Assembly (NCBI GenBank): GCA_036925085.1
Contig: JAUPFP010000036.1
Location: forward strand, 62,001 to 126,000
Length of the DNA: 64,000 nt
Reading direction: 5' to 3'
From: Brachycybe producta
Lineage: Eukaryota > Arthropoda > Diplopoda > Playtdesmida > Andrognathidae
This document shows, piece after piece, positions 1 to 9,025 of the stretch. The number at the start of each line of letters is the position of its first letter. Positions within the stretch are counted from its first letter, which is position 1. The translations under genes were made by a program, and so were the position numbers. The notes beneath the pieces are model-generated. The model was given only the letters and a program-made list of their open reading frames with translations, was not told the DNA's origin and ran no database searches.

Positions 1-3000
1 GTTGGTGGTGTCACTGAAGGAGGCGGTGTCGGAGGAAGCGAGCGGTCAGACGCGGCTACCGCAGCTGGCTGCTTTTCTGAAACAAGGAGAGATTCAATTT
101 TCTCTATCTCTCCCTGGGGGAGGGGGGCTGTATAGGGGAGCCCCAACTCCGCCAGTCGGAGACAGGCCAGCTGCAAATAACGGAGGTCTGTTTTCCCCTT
201 TTTGTGGTCTTCCTCCTGTAGGCGGCGAATGCGTTCCTCCTCCAATCGTTGTTGTTCTTCTTGAGTGGTCGTAAGTGGTGCAGATCCCGATGACTTTTTC
301 CCCCAGGGTTCCGCCCCTCCTGGAATCATCTGACCAGGGGCCAGACTCCTCCAGAAGTCCTTGGGAGGACCTAGGGGCATCGTGGGTACGTCGATCAGGT
401 CCTCGCGGTCCTCAGCCCAGTGTTTTGAAGTGGCAGCAGTGAGAGGGACCAGAAGAGTAGGTTCTTCTGGCTTCCCCTCCCGGCCCACGTTGGCTGGGCG
501 ACGGAGTGAGGCTTTGAGCCGCTTCTCTCCACGCCGGTGAAAGTTCTCCGGCACGGAATGGCGTCGACGCTTGGGGTCTGCTCCAGGCGATAGTGGTCTA
601 CTGGCAGGCTCACTAGCGGTCCCCGCATGAGCCTGCCCAGTCAAAATGGTGTTTTTCGTTAGTTCAGTGGGTGGTGGGGCGGCCCCCGCCTGATCACCAC
701 CCATCTCCATAGGTTCTGGAGGCGGAAGGGTGGTAGCTTTGGCGTTACCCCCTTCTTCATCGCTGGAGGAGCCATTAGGGTGACGATGGCGGCCCCTCCA
801 CGTGCCTCTAGTGTATTTCGGCATTATCTCTACTGTAGAAAAAAATGAAAGGGTTTTGTTAGAGGGGGGATAACCACCACCTCTTCCAAGACTTACAATT
901 TGAGAATCCTTGAATGATGATTTCGGATTTCCTTTGTCCCGATTCTTGATGGTGACGATTTCTTGGAGAGATGATTTTCTTTCTGGCCCGTTAGAAACCT
1001 TTCCGATTTTTCTTTGTTGTAGTGTTGAAATTTTGGAGACGATTGAAGAATCGGCCACCGATTCAATTCGACCAAAAATGGAGTTTATGCAAAGTATTCC
1101 AAGAGATAAGGGTTGGGTCAGCCCCTTTGGTGGGGTTGATGTCGATTTTGGTTGATGATTGGGCCCCTTGATGATATAAGGGGTGTCTTGATTGGCCCAA
1201 TTAATTGTTTTGATTTGATTGACAGGGGGCTTTGTTTTGATGTCTTTTATGGCCCCGATTTTGTGTTTTAATTCCCATCGGTGATGACGTAGTTTCATTT
1301 CTTGCATCAGGGTGTGAAGAGTTAGATGTTTGACTTTCCCACCGAAAATCTGAACTTGAAACCATAAGTAGGTCACTGAGTTCACTTTTTCTTTTTGATG
1401 TGACGTCATGAGAGGGGGATTACGATGTTTTAGATAGTTTTCTTTTGTGGCCACGTGATTTTTATGTTTGAAAGCGTGGGTAGCGGTTACCGCTACTATT
1501 TTGTTGATGTTTATGATTGAGGACGTTGATCTTGATGATTCCATGTGCTGGACACGTGGTTTTTCGTCTTCAATCACGTGGATGGTCTTGAGAGTGAGTA
1601 TTTTTGGTGGAATTCCATCGTTGATTTCACTTTTTATTTCCGCTTTGTTTTTAGCGGCAGATTCCAACGATGAATTTGTTGTTTTTATTTTGAGTCTTTT
1701 CTTTTTGTGGTGGAGTTTTGCATTTTTAGATGGAATGGAAGTTTTGGTGGGTGGTTTTTTTGCAAATGGAGTTCCCGAGGATTCGTTTCCAAAAAAATTT
1801 TGAGGTATGGTAGGTTGTAGGGGTTTGTTGGGTGGTCTGGGTCCTGTTGGTTGTAGGGGTGGGCTGGTGTCCACCTCTGTTTCTCCCCCCTCCTTCCCTA
1901 AGAAACTCGTCCTCGAGTTTTTGAGTTTTTCCATTTTCTGCGTTTCTGAACCACCTTTTCGGAGCGGTTCCCGCACCGGAACATGGTCTTCCAATTTTTC
2001 AGGATCGGTCACCGACACTGATTGCTCTGGGATGGTAGCGGTGTCCGCTACAACCTCCCAGTCATAGTCATACTGTATGTGAGCCAATACTTCGCCTTTT
2101 TGGAGGGTGGCTGGCGTCCTGTTGGTGTTGAAGACCTTGATTCTGAAGGTGGCTTCGTTCTGGCCTTGCATAAGACCAGGGGCCACGAAAATTCCTCGGT
2201 CGGCCTTGAGTTTTTCATCCGGTACGATGACGAAGAAGTCACTTTCTTTCAAAATCTTTGAGGCTTCAACCTCCACTAGGGCGATTCCTCCTCCATTAAG
2301 TCGGGTGTGGCTCAACACTACTAGGTGTTGCTCGATCCGCTGTGTACACTTAAGTTCCAATAGATTGCTGTCGTTGTCAGACGGTGGTTGTTCCTGAAGG
2401 GCACTTCCCACATAGGCTTCCACACATTGGCGACGGAGAACGGAGTTGAAGAGGTCATCCTCACAATAGACCTTGTCTGTGGTCATGGAGACACTGAGGT
2501 GAAGAGCTTTTCCTAGGTCACGGCCTAAGATGGCTTCTCGGTGTCCTTCGATGACATACAGTGGTCCTTGGACACGTTTTGCACCAACTTCCACTGTAGC
2601 ATTGACTTGGCCCACTATGTTGATGGTGGCACCTCCTACTCCTTCAATCATTGGAGCTCTTGGCATGGGTTCGATTCTGAGGTCATGTTCATTCGCGATG
2701 CATTCGGAGAGGACACTGCTATGGGCTCCTGTATCTACCAGCATCCGGATTTCTCGGCCATTGATGGAGACCAATATCCGAGGGCTGTTGAGACTAGCGT
2801 CGTGGGCCCCAAGTTCTTTCACATCACAGCTGGCTGCTAGTTTCTGATACAGATCCTGCATCATGGTTCGGCAACAGGCTCGCCCCTTTTTGGGAGCTTT
2901 GCCTCCAGGTGTGATGATCATAACTGTCCTGTCTTCTCGGCAACCGAAATTGGAATTGGCGGAGTCGAAAGCTTCCATTATCTCATTCCAGAGGCCCAGG

Positions 3001-4886
3001 TCTATGGTAGTCCAGGGTTCCAGCTTGGGATGAGCGGATGGGCTGATGACTGCGATGGGTAAGTAGTCTTCGGAATCGTCGATGATGTCTTCTACAACAG
3101 GAGTTGGTGGCGGAGCTTCGAGGGCGATTTTACGAAGTTGCCCTCCCAAACTGATGAGGGCATATTCGATACCATCCTCGCTGATAATATCAGTCTCAGC
3201 CAGGTCCTCCCCTGTGTGTTCAACGATTCCTCCATACTGTTTCACTTCCAAATTCCTTTTTGGTTGCTTGCATTCGCGGGAGAAGTGTCCTAGTTGTCCA
3301 CATTGATAACAGGTGGCCTTGCTCTTGTCGATGGTCGTTACCGGCGCATCGCGGCGAGGGCCAGGGGCCGAGCTTATTGGAGCTTGTGGACCCCCTGATT
3401 TAGGTTGTGGGGCAGTGTAGGATCTTCTCGCATTCGGTTGTCTAGGTCGGTTGTCTCGAGGAGCTGGTGCGGTCACCGCACGTTGCTCCCCATCGGGTTT
3501 AGTTGACTTACTCTCTGGAAGGCCATCTACTGCTTCCGGAGCTAGGGGCCACTTATCCTTGGAGTAGAGGATCGCTTCCATTCTTAGTACAGCTTCTTTG
3601 AAGGAGCTGAATGAATGTGTTGGGGCGGAGTCCACTGCGTCTTGGATCGTCGGATGGAGCGAGCGCCGGAGCTGGTTGATTCGGAGTTCGTCGGACAGTT
3701 CAGGGTAAATTTTGTCCCCTAATTCGGCGAATTTCCAAATGAAGGCCTGAGTGCTCTCTCCTTCCTTTTGGCGTAGTTCCCAGTAGCGTTTTTCCAGTAG
3801 AGTTCGTTCGTTTGGTTTGCCGAAAGCGGAGGTCATCCTCTTCCTGAGTTCAGACCAGGTCAAGTCAGGGTGGCGATAGCGAAGCTTGCTGAGCCACGAG
3901 CGAGCTGATCCGGTGAAGCAGGTAGTTACGAAGTCCTCCTTGTGGTGGTCATCCCATCGATGCAGATTGGCAACTTCTTCGAACTCTTCCAAGAAGGCAC
4001 GGAAGGAGCCTAACCCATCGAACTTTTTAACGGAGTCGGCAGGGTGGCGGCTTCCATACTTCTTATTGAGCTCCTCCACAGTAAGTACTCTGGGTGGTGC
4101 CCTATAGACACCATCCAGGACCTGGCCTCGCCCTATGGCATTGGGGTTTGGCCCTTGGTCCCTGTGGCGGCGCTCTCGAGGAGGAAATTGCGGAGCATAA
4201 ATGGAGTTTCGGTCATAGTCGTCGAGAGGCGGACTCGGGCGGTCACCGCCGTTGTCCGACCCGCTTGAGGTGTAGTCATAATATCTAGGCTCGATTGGTC
4301 GGGGACGCGGTCGATCCGCTTCCCGGTGTTGAGCCTCAGGGTAGGGTTGGTGAGCTGTCGATGTCCTCGGAGGTCCCGGAGTCATTGGATAGGTCCTCCT
4401 TGCAGGCAGTGGTTCGTAGGAACTTGTGCTTGGTCGGTGGTGGTCTATTTGTGGCTCTGGGTTCGAGTATCGTTGAGGTTCGGTCTCTCGAGGTGTAGAT
4501 GGGTGTCTACTCCGTGATGATCCTGGCTTAGAGCGACTGGTAGACAGCTGAGTGGTCAGCTGGGTTCCCAGGGCGGACAAAAGCCTGATGATTTCAGAGA
4601 GATCCATGTTTTCTGGCTGCGAGAGGTTTGGTTGGGGTGACTTCGGTGTCTTTGTCTTCTTCCGCTTTGGGCGATGATCACCCTGGCTGCCGTTGGACAC
4701 GTCCGATGTATCACTTCCTGAGAGGATGCGATGGCCTTGTCTAGGTAGCAGCGTCTGCGTCGAAGTTTGCGAAGAACGAGAAGTTTGAGAAGGTTGCGAG
4801 GGTTGAGTAGGATCTGGGTTGAGAGGAGGGTTGTTAGAACCCTCTCCACCGTTGAGTGTTAGCTGTGGGTTGGATGCTTGGGCCAT
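1..4886 (-). CDS. Gag-protease polyprotein, partial (runs off window)
   Basis: One frame stays open from the ATG at 4886 to base 1, about 1,628 codons. The start has A at -3 and G at +4 (acaacaATGG). Residues 1-270 are Ser/Pro/Arg-rich. Residues about 280-450 resemble the retrotransposon Gag capsid domain (KKFDGLGSFRAFLEEFEEVA, then SWLSKLRYRHPDLTWSELRK). A zinc knuckle CYQCGQLGHFSREC lies near 525-540 (about 3268-3309). An aspartic protease follows: LVDTGAHSSVLSE near 716 and ILGRDLG near 785. After it comes FVAPGLMQG near 900, like the segment after protease in gypsy Pol. The last ~600 residues (bases 1-1950) are basic and low in complexity, with a QEEQQRLEEERIRRLQEE coiled-coil-like stretch near the edge; I recognise no domain there. 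Proline and charged residues dominate, and reverse transcriptase would have to start beyond base 1. Confidence 0.88.
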   Translation of the reverse strand, partial: MAQASNPQLTLNGGEGSNNPPLNPDPTQPSQPSQTSRSSQTSTQTLLPRQGHRILSGSDTSDVSNGSQGDHRPKRKKTKTPKSPQPNLSQPENMDLSEIIRLLSALGTQLTTQLSTSRSKPGSSRSRHPSTPRETEPQRYSNPEPQIDHHRPSTSSYEPLPARRTYPMTPGPPRTSTAHQPYPEAQHREADRPRPRPIEPRYYDYTSSGSDNGGDRPSPPLDDYDRNSIYAPQFPPRERRHRDQGPNPNAIGRGQVLDGVYRAPPRVLTVEELNKKYGSRHPADSVKKFDGLGSFRAFLEEFEEVANLHRWDDHHKEDFVTTCFTGSARSWLSKLRYRHPDLTWSELRKRMTSAFGKPNERTLLEKRYWELRQKEGESTQAFIWKFAELGDKIYPELSDELRINQLRRSLHPTIQDAVDSAPTHSFSSFKEAVLRMEAILYSKDKWPLAPEAVDGLPESKSTKPDGEQRAVTAPAPRDNRPRQPNARRSYTAPQPKSGGPQAPISSAPGPRRDAPVTTIDKSKATCYQCGQLGHFSRECKQPKRNLEVKQYGGIVEHTGEDLAETDIISEDGIEYALISLGGQLRKIALEAPPPTPVVEDIIDDSEDYLPIAVISPSAHPKLEPWTTIDLGLWNEIMEAFDSANSNFGCREDRTVMIITPGGKAPKKGRACCRTMMQDLYQKLAASCDVKELGAHDASLNSPRILVSINGREIRMLVDTGAHSSVLSECIANEHDLRIEPMPRAPMIEGVGGATINIVGQVNATVEVGAKRVQGPLYVIEGHREAILGRDLGKALHLSVSMTTDKVYCEDDLFNSVLRRQCVEAYVGSALQEQPPSDNDSNLLELKCTQRIEQHLVVLSHTRLNGGGIALVEVEASKILKESDFFVIVPDEKLKADRGIFVAPGLMQGQNEATFRIKVFNTNRTPATLQKGEVLAHIQYDYDWEVVADTATIPEQSVSVTDPEKLEDHVPVREPLRKGGSETQKMEKLKNSRTSFLGKEGGETEVDTSPPLQPTGPRPPNKPLQPTIPQNFFGNESSGTPFAKKPPTKTSIPSKNAKLHHKKKRLKIKTTNSSLESAAKNKAEIKSEINDGIPPKILTLKTIHVIEDEKPRVQHMESSRSTSSIININKIVAVTATHAFKHKNHVATKENYLKHRNPPLMTSHQKEKVNSVTYLWFQVQIFGGKVKHLTLHTLMQEMKLRHHRWELKHKIGAIKDIKTKPPVNQIKTINWANQDTPYIIKGPNHQPKSTSTPPKGLTQPLSLGILCINSIFGRIESVADSSIVSKISTLQQRKIGKVSNGPERKSSLQEIVTIKNRDKGNPKSSFKDSQIVSLGRGGGYPPSNKTLSFFSTVEIMPKYTRGTWRGRHRHPNGSSSDEEGGNAKATTLPPPEPMEMGGDQAGAAPPPTELTKNTILTGQAHAGTASEPASRPLSPGADPKRRRHSVPENFHRRGEKRLKASLRRPANVGREGKPEEPTLLVPLTAATSKHWAEDREDLIDVPTMPLGPPKDFWRSLAPGQMIPGGAEPWGKKSSGSAPLTTTQEEQQRLEEERIRRLQEEDHKKGKTDLRYLQLACLRLAELGLPYTAPLPQGEIEKIESLLVSEKQPAAVAASDRSLPPTPPPSVTPP

Positions 4887-5040
4887 TGTTGTCGATGGTC
4901 CAGGTAGTGGGTGTGTTTTTCGTAGTCCTAAACGATGGGGAACAGATCTGGGATGATATCGTACTGATTGTGCGATAGAGTTCGTGTCCAGATCTGATTC
5001 CAGTGTAGGATTGCAGAAACAGTCTTTATTTATGTTGTTG

Positions 5041-6000
5041 ATCGGCTACCGATCTAGTCGCTAGGGTTAATAACCTCTTGAAACACCACGTGGGATGATG
5101 GAAAAGAAGACCACGTGGGTAGAAGAGGCTTGTAGGATGAATAAAAGTAGTAACCGGTTATTTTTCTCTTTTCGGAGCACACGGAGTGATCGGAGTGAAG
5201 AGAAAATTGGTTGGAGACCGACTTTAAATAAATGAAGCCCAGAAAAAGGAGGTGAATAACCTCTAAAACCACGTGGTAAATGGTATTTGACCACGTGGAT
5301 GAGAAGTTTTTCGAAGAAAGAACGAAAGATGTACAAAAAAAATAAAGTTTTTACCGGCTGTCCTCTTTGCTCGGAGCAATCGGAGCTGTTGGAGTGATGA
5401 ATTAAATACACTCCACGTGACTAATAGCACAATGGAGAGAGATTCAGTCTTCAGCAGTGTAGATGGATGAGAAGAACACAGGAGGTCGGTCACCGACTTT
5501 ATTTTTGTAGCACAAGAAGAAGCACAATTGAGAAGAACACAAGAAAACGAAAATGTACCGGAAATAAAGTTACAAATCGATGTTTCCTCTTCTCTCAGAG
5601 TAATCGGAGCTACCGGAGCAGTGAATTAGATACACTCCACGTGACTAATAGCACAATGAAGAGAGATTCACTTTCCAGCAGTGTAGATTTCGAGAAAGGA
5701 GAACAGATTGTCGGCTACCGACTTTATTTGGGCACAAAAAGGATGATGAAGTGACAAAATCGAAATAAAGTCTTGTAAGTCCACTCCCTCTTTTCTTGGA
5801 GCAGTCGGAGCTACCGGAGTGATGTATTTGTATACACCCCACGTGGCTAATAGTACGTAAAGAGGAACAAAGACTCCTCTTTAGTAGCTGAGATGGCAGA
5901 AGAAGAAAGGAATGGGTCGGTTACCGACTTTATTTTGATGAACAGTGCACAAAGAAATGATGATGATGGCTCTAAAGTTCTTGGTTGTCTCCCTTCCGTT
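5041..6000 (-). repeat. Diverged tandem repeats in the retrotransposon leader
   Basis: About four and a half units of 200-225 bp follow each other between LTR and gag. Anchor words recur with constant spacing: a CGGAGC...CGGAG block at about 5175, 5372, 5596 and 5799; CCACGTG followed by ACTAATAGCAC or close variants at 5413, 5637 and 5839; and GTCGGnnACCGAC followed by TTTAT at 5485, 5710 and 5916. The first one and a half units (5041-5371) instead carry a pair of CACGTG sites about 20 bp apart. The repeats contain short open frames in several phases but nothing protein-like. Tandem leader repeats in retroelements are often regulatory or packaging-related; here that is inference. Confidence 0.8.
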
Positions 6001-6323
6001 GATGGTGGTGTCTCAATGAGGTGGGCCACGTGGTAACGAAAGGAAAAGATCCAGGAGGTGGTGGAATACACAAAAAGGTACGAAAAAAACACAGAAGACG
6101 GAGATTCGTAGTTCACAGGCTGCAGTCCCGGAGTTTTCCCTCTGCCAAAGGAGGCTGACGAACAGTCTGATAATTACGAGTCTCTTGAACGAAGACAAAG
6201 AAGCACGTGGATGGAATTGTTGTTCCCTTGTGAGCCCTAGGTTAGTAGGATGGCCCCAACAATTCGTACACGTGGTTCCCACAAGTAACGAAAAACAAAA
6301 AGGACGGACGAAGAAAACACGTG
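5087..6323. promoter_or_regulatory. Array of 11 CACGTG (canonical E-box) sites
   Basis: CACGTG begins at 5087, 5112, 5270, 5292, 5414, 5638, 5840, 6027, 6204, 6269 and 6318. A given 6-mer is expected about once per 4 kb, so eleven in 1.24 kb is a large excess. Five of them lie in the tandem repeats as paralogous copies, but four (6027-6323) lie outside the clear repeat units. CACGTG is the class of site bound by bHLH proteins such as Myc/Max, USF and CLOCK. The site is palindromic, so strand gives no hint. Binding is not shown by sequence alone. Confidence 0.65.
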
Positions 6324-6397
6324 GCAATTGGCGTGTTTACTTTTGGACGGACGGACGTTTCTCTTCTTCACAGCAGCGAAGAAATATCTTTGAGGTA

Positions 6398-6413
6398 CCC
6401 CGCACCTCCACCA
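6398..6413 (-). other. Primer binding site, tRNA-Ala type
   Basis: Two bases inside the LTR on the minus strand is TGGTGGAGGTGCGGGG. Its complement ends CACCTCCA-CCA, which matches the 3' acceptor end of animal tRNA-Ala, including the U70 of the G3:U70 identity pair. Position and match both fit a (-) strand primer site. Species of tRNA is inferred from general knowledge of tRNA-Ala acceptor stems, not from a host tRNA gene in this window. Confidence 0.8.
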
Positions 6414-6456
6414 AATGTAACAATGTCGAGCTTTTGTTACGGGGCTCAGTTGTAGA

Positions 6457-6496
6457 ATCTCTTAACTCGAGCGGGTACCGCTTGTTGTTAAGAGAT
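6457..6496. other. Hairpin near the 3' end of the LTR
   Basis: Perfect 10-bp outer arms ATCTCTTAAC (6457-6466) and GTTAAGAGAT (6487-6496) enclose inner arms AGCGG (6470-6474) and CCGCT (6478-6482) around GTA. A hairpin of the same plan, with AGCGG/CCGCT inner arms, occurs at the matching end of the solo LTR at 50056-50911. Confidence 0.75.
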
Positions 6497-6620
6497 CGTT
6501 TGTGTTATACAACCTGAGTCCTACTGGTGCTGGGGTCGTTCTCGTAGATATTTCTTGATTTCGTCACTGTAGCTGAAAAGAATCATTAGACAGGCGAGAC
6601 GGATGATAGGTTCGTCGATA

Positions 6621-6630
6621 CTTATTTATT
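6621..6630 (-). terminator. Poly(A) signal-like AATAAATAAG in the LTR
   Basis: AATAAATAAG on the minus strand lies about 140 bases downstream of the TATA box, the usual order in an LTR. It is a short motif in AT-rich DNA; only its position in the LTR supports it. Confidence 0.5.
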
Positions 6631-6760
6631 CATGACCAACCATTAACACATGAACAACAGAGAAAGAGTTACTGTGGCGTGCTTTCGCCACTGGACCATT
6701 GATGAATTATTTCATGTTTCGATATCAAAGAATGGACCAAGAAACTATCGAAACACGGTC

Positions 6761-6811
6761 TTTTATACCCAGGGCCTGTGTACACCTTTTCAGGGGTACA
6801 CATGCCCTGGG
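6761..6811 (-). promoter_or_regulatory. LTR promoter: TATA box with abutting palindrome
   Basis: GGGTATAAAAGACC on the minus strand gives a good TATA box at 6768-6761. Directly upstream is a stem-loop: CCCAGGGC (6768-6775) pairs with GCCCTGGG (6804-6811) and TGTGTAC (6777-6783) with GTACACA (6796-6802). The solo LTR at 50056-50911 has the same GGGTATAAAAG box. Confidence 0.7.
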
Positions 6812-7159
6812 GACCGTGCATCGACGGGTATCCATCCGCCGATACCGGAACCTGAATGAGTCTTGAAGCTTTGGGGTCTCCAACAGGAGAAGGAAGGGGC
6901 GGAAATCCGTCCCCTACGTCCCCAGAGACCCCCAGGCTAGGGGAGGGACAAAACGGCGAAATACAGGGTGTCACAAAAAGGTGTCGTCTATTTAATAATG
7001 CCTCAAGAAGTTTTCTTTGATCCTCTTCTTTCTTTCTAGTATATTAATATAATATATTAATATATACATTGTGTACGTATATTATTACAGAGGGACGCAA
7101 AAATGTAAACTCAATTCAATAGAGGTTATCTATTTTATACAACAACAAAAAAACGTCTA

Positions 7160-7245
7160 TGTAGTATGCATTAGTCAATGCAGTAGCGCCATCTGGGAGG
7201 ACAAAAACAAAATAAATATCTATTCAGCTACCAGGTATACCTTAA
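7160..7245. repeat. Short interspersed repeat, copy 1
   Basis: A block reading GCAGTAGCGCCATCTGGGAG, then ACAAAAACAAAATAAATATC and TATTCAGC, recurs at 55670-55750 with about 80% identity by eye in the same orientation. The CAGTAGCGCCATCTGG style is common at ends of animal interspersed repeats, but I cannot name the family. Confidence 0.5.
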
Positions 7246-7976
7246 GCAGGTATTTTATACGTTCAAGTTTGTATAAAATATTTGGGTCCCATTGTATTTT
7301 ACTGTAGAGGGGGGGTAGAGAAACAATGGTTGAAATAATAACAAAAGGCACCAACCAACCATATTTCACGTAGAAAATTGTATTTTGTGCGAAGAGAAAC
7401 AGCAGCAGAATTGAAAAATCTAAAACGGCGGTTGTAAGGCAATTGAATGAAGATCATATGTTAAAAGAAAGAATTGAGTCCTATTTTGGAGGAGGAGGAG
7501 AAGGAAGGATGGAAGGAGGTCTTCGGGACTTGATCTTTTTTTTTTCTTCTTTCTTTTTGTTGTGACATTTCGAACAAATAAATTAAAATTGTTTCCAAAC
7601 GCGGAAATTCAATCGCTGAAACATTTTCTTTTCTTATTCTTCTTTAGAAAGTAAACTTTTCTATTGTCTCTCTCTCTCTTTCTTATGTTTTTCCGAGTTT
7701 TCTTTGAAAAAAAAAGGCTTTTCTTTTTTTTTACTCTCAAATGGAATAAGAGAAAAAGGGATGAACTAATTCGATTACATCGAGTTACAATTCGATTTCT
7801 CTCTTTAACATTTTTCTTTTCTATATATTTTATCTTATCATTCTAGTCTCTCTGTATAAAGTCAATAATTGAGTACTCAAAAATATAAAAGGTGGGATTG
7901 AGTCTCAGAAATATCATAAAATATCATTTTTTTTTTCAATATTAGGTCCTAATTTATATAAAAAAATATATATATG

Positions 7977-8600
7977 AAGGTGGTTTTTTTAAAATTCTGG
8001 TTAATTCTGCATTATTCAGAAGAGCAACACTAAGGAGACATTGAGTATTAGAAACTAGAACGGTTACAGAATCACTTAGTAGTATTTTCATATTTTGATT
8101 ATCTTTCAAAATTAACTTTTTATAGGCAGAATTTAAAATATCGTTTGTTTATAAAGTTGGGTCATTTTCAAACTGATATCAAAAGTTTATTTTAAAAGAT
8201 ATATTACCCTTAAAATAATTCTTAAAAAAATAATAATTCTTCTAGTTTCTAAAACACTTTCAATTTTTTCTTTAAGATGTTTTAAAAGCAGCTGATTATC
8301 TAACTCTGGTCATTTTCTGCAGTTCCGGTGTAACACTAACCAGAATTTTAAAAAGTGTTAAAAACTAGAACGGGTAGCTGAATCACTCAAAATTAACTTT
8401 TTATAAAGATGCAAATTAAAATATAGTCGTTGGATCATTTTCAAACTGACATAAAATGCTCATTTTAAAAGACATCAACATTGAAAATACTATTAAGTGA
8501 TTGAGCTGCTATCCTTCTAGTTTCTAAGACACATTAAAGTTTTTTGTTTCATGAAAAACAATACTCTTGAGTTCGAGGGGCCCCATTTCCACACTTTAAA
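7977..8600. mobile_element. MITE-1 foldback elements, two adjacent diverged copies
   Basis: MITE-1 is a local family whose consensus opens AAGGTGGTTTTAAA and carries, in order, TTATTCTGTCTTTCAG, TTTTAGAAACTAGAAGGGTA, ATGTTGATATCTTTCAAAA and TTGGGTCATTTTCAAACT, followed by the same words inverted. Copy one runs about 7977-8300 and copy two about 8335-8600, the latter ending GAGTTCGAGGGG before CACTTTAAA. It has no coding capacity and is a non-autonomous DNA element. Confidence 0.7.
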
Positions 8601-9025
8601 AAAAAACATCTTTAAACAAGACAAGTGAACGAGAGAAAGTGTAAATGTCAATCAAACATTAAAGTTGTTTGCAATTTTGCACTTAATTGTCATTTGAATC
8701 GATTCAGATCTCATAACTACACCTGAATTTTATTACGAAATTGTTTTCAATTAAAATCCTATTTTCGTTTTGCTTAACTCAATTAAGTTATTTCAAGACA
8801 ACAATTATGAATCAAGAAAAAAAGCTCTTTTAATTTCATTTCCATTGTGTGTCTATATTCAGTATTAAATTTTGTCGTATTCAGATTTCAAAAAATAAAA
8901 CCCCCAAAAATTAATACTAGTATCAAATGAAAATAAAATGATTTTCAATTATCTTTTTTTTTTCCTGTAATGAAAAAGAGAATTGTAAATTAATTGAGTG
9001 AGCAACAATCGAAAATATAATTATA

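Larger units (their letters stand above)
1..6975 (-). mobile_element. Ty3/gypsy-type LTR retrotransposon, 5' half
   Basis: Read on the minus strand the order is LTR (6975 to 6416), primer binding site, a 1.5-kb leader with tandem repeats, then a Gag-protease frame from 4886 that leaves the window at base 1. A Gag capsid-like domain, a CCHC knuckle and an LVDTGAHSS protease motif identify a retroelement; the gag-then-protease order, TGT...ACA LTR ends and post-protease sequence suggest Ty3/gypsy. Reverse transcriptase, RNase H, integrase and the second LTR lie outside, so clade and age cannot be set. The part in view looks whole: I see no break in the frame. It lies downstream of the neuroligin exon and points the same way, so it may be an intronic insertion, but the far flank is not visible. 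Confidence 0.9.
6416..6975 (-). repeat. 5' LTR, 560 bp
   Basis: On the minus strand it begins TGTGACA and ends TGTTACA, giving TG...CA termini with near-inverted ends. It contains in order a palindrome overlapping a TATA box (about 6811-6761), an AATAAATAAG poly(A)-like signal (6630-6621) and a hairpin near its end (6496-6457), then the primer binding site. The partner LTR is outside the window so insertion age cannot be estimated. Confidence 0.88.

Noticed and set aside
1-4560. Plus-strand open frames of 60-111 codons opposite the retrotransposon frame
   Set aside because: They are antisense shadows of the long minus-strand Gag-protease frame, with no domain or codon signal of their own.
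5041-6000. Evenly spaced repeats that could suggest a CRISPR-like array
   Set aside because: Units are long, diverged and without unique spacers, and lie in a eukaryotic retroelement leader.
5054-6517. Short open frames in the retrotransposon leader, up to 114 codons
   Set aside because: They repeat because the leader repeats, read low-complexity sequence in several phases, and resemble no protein.
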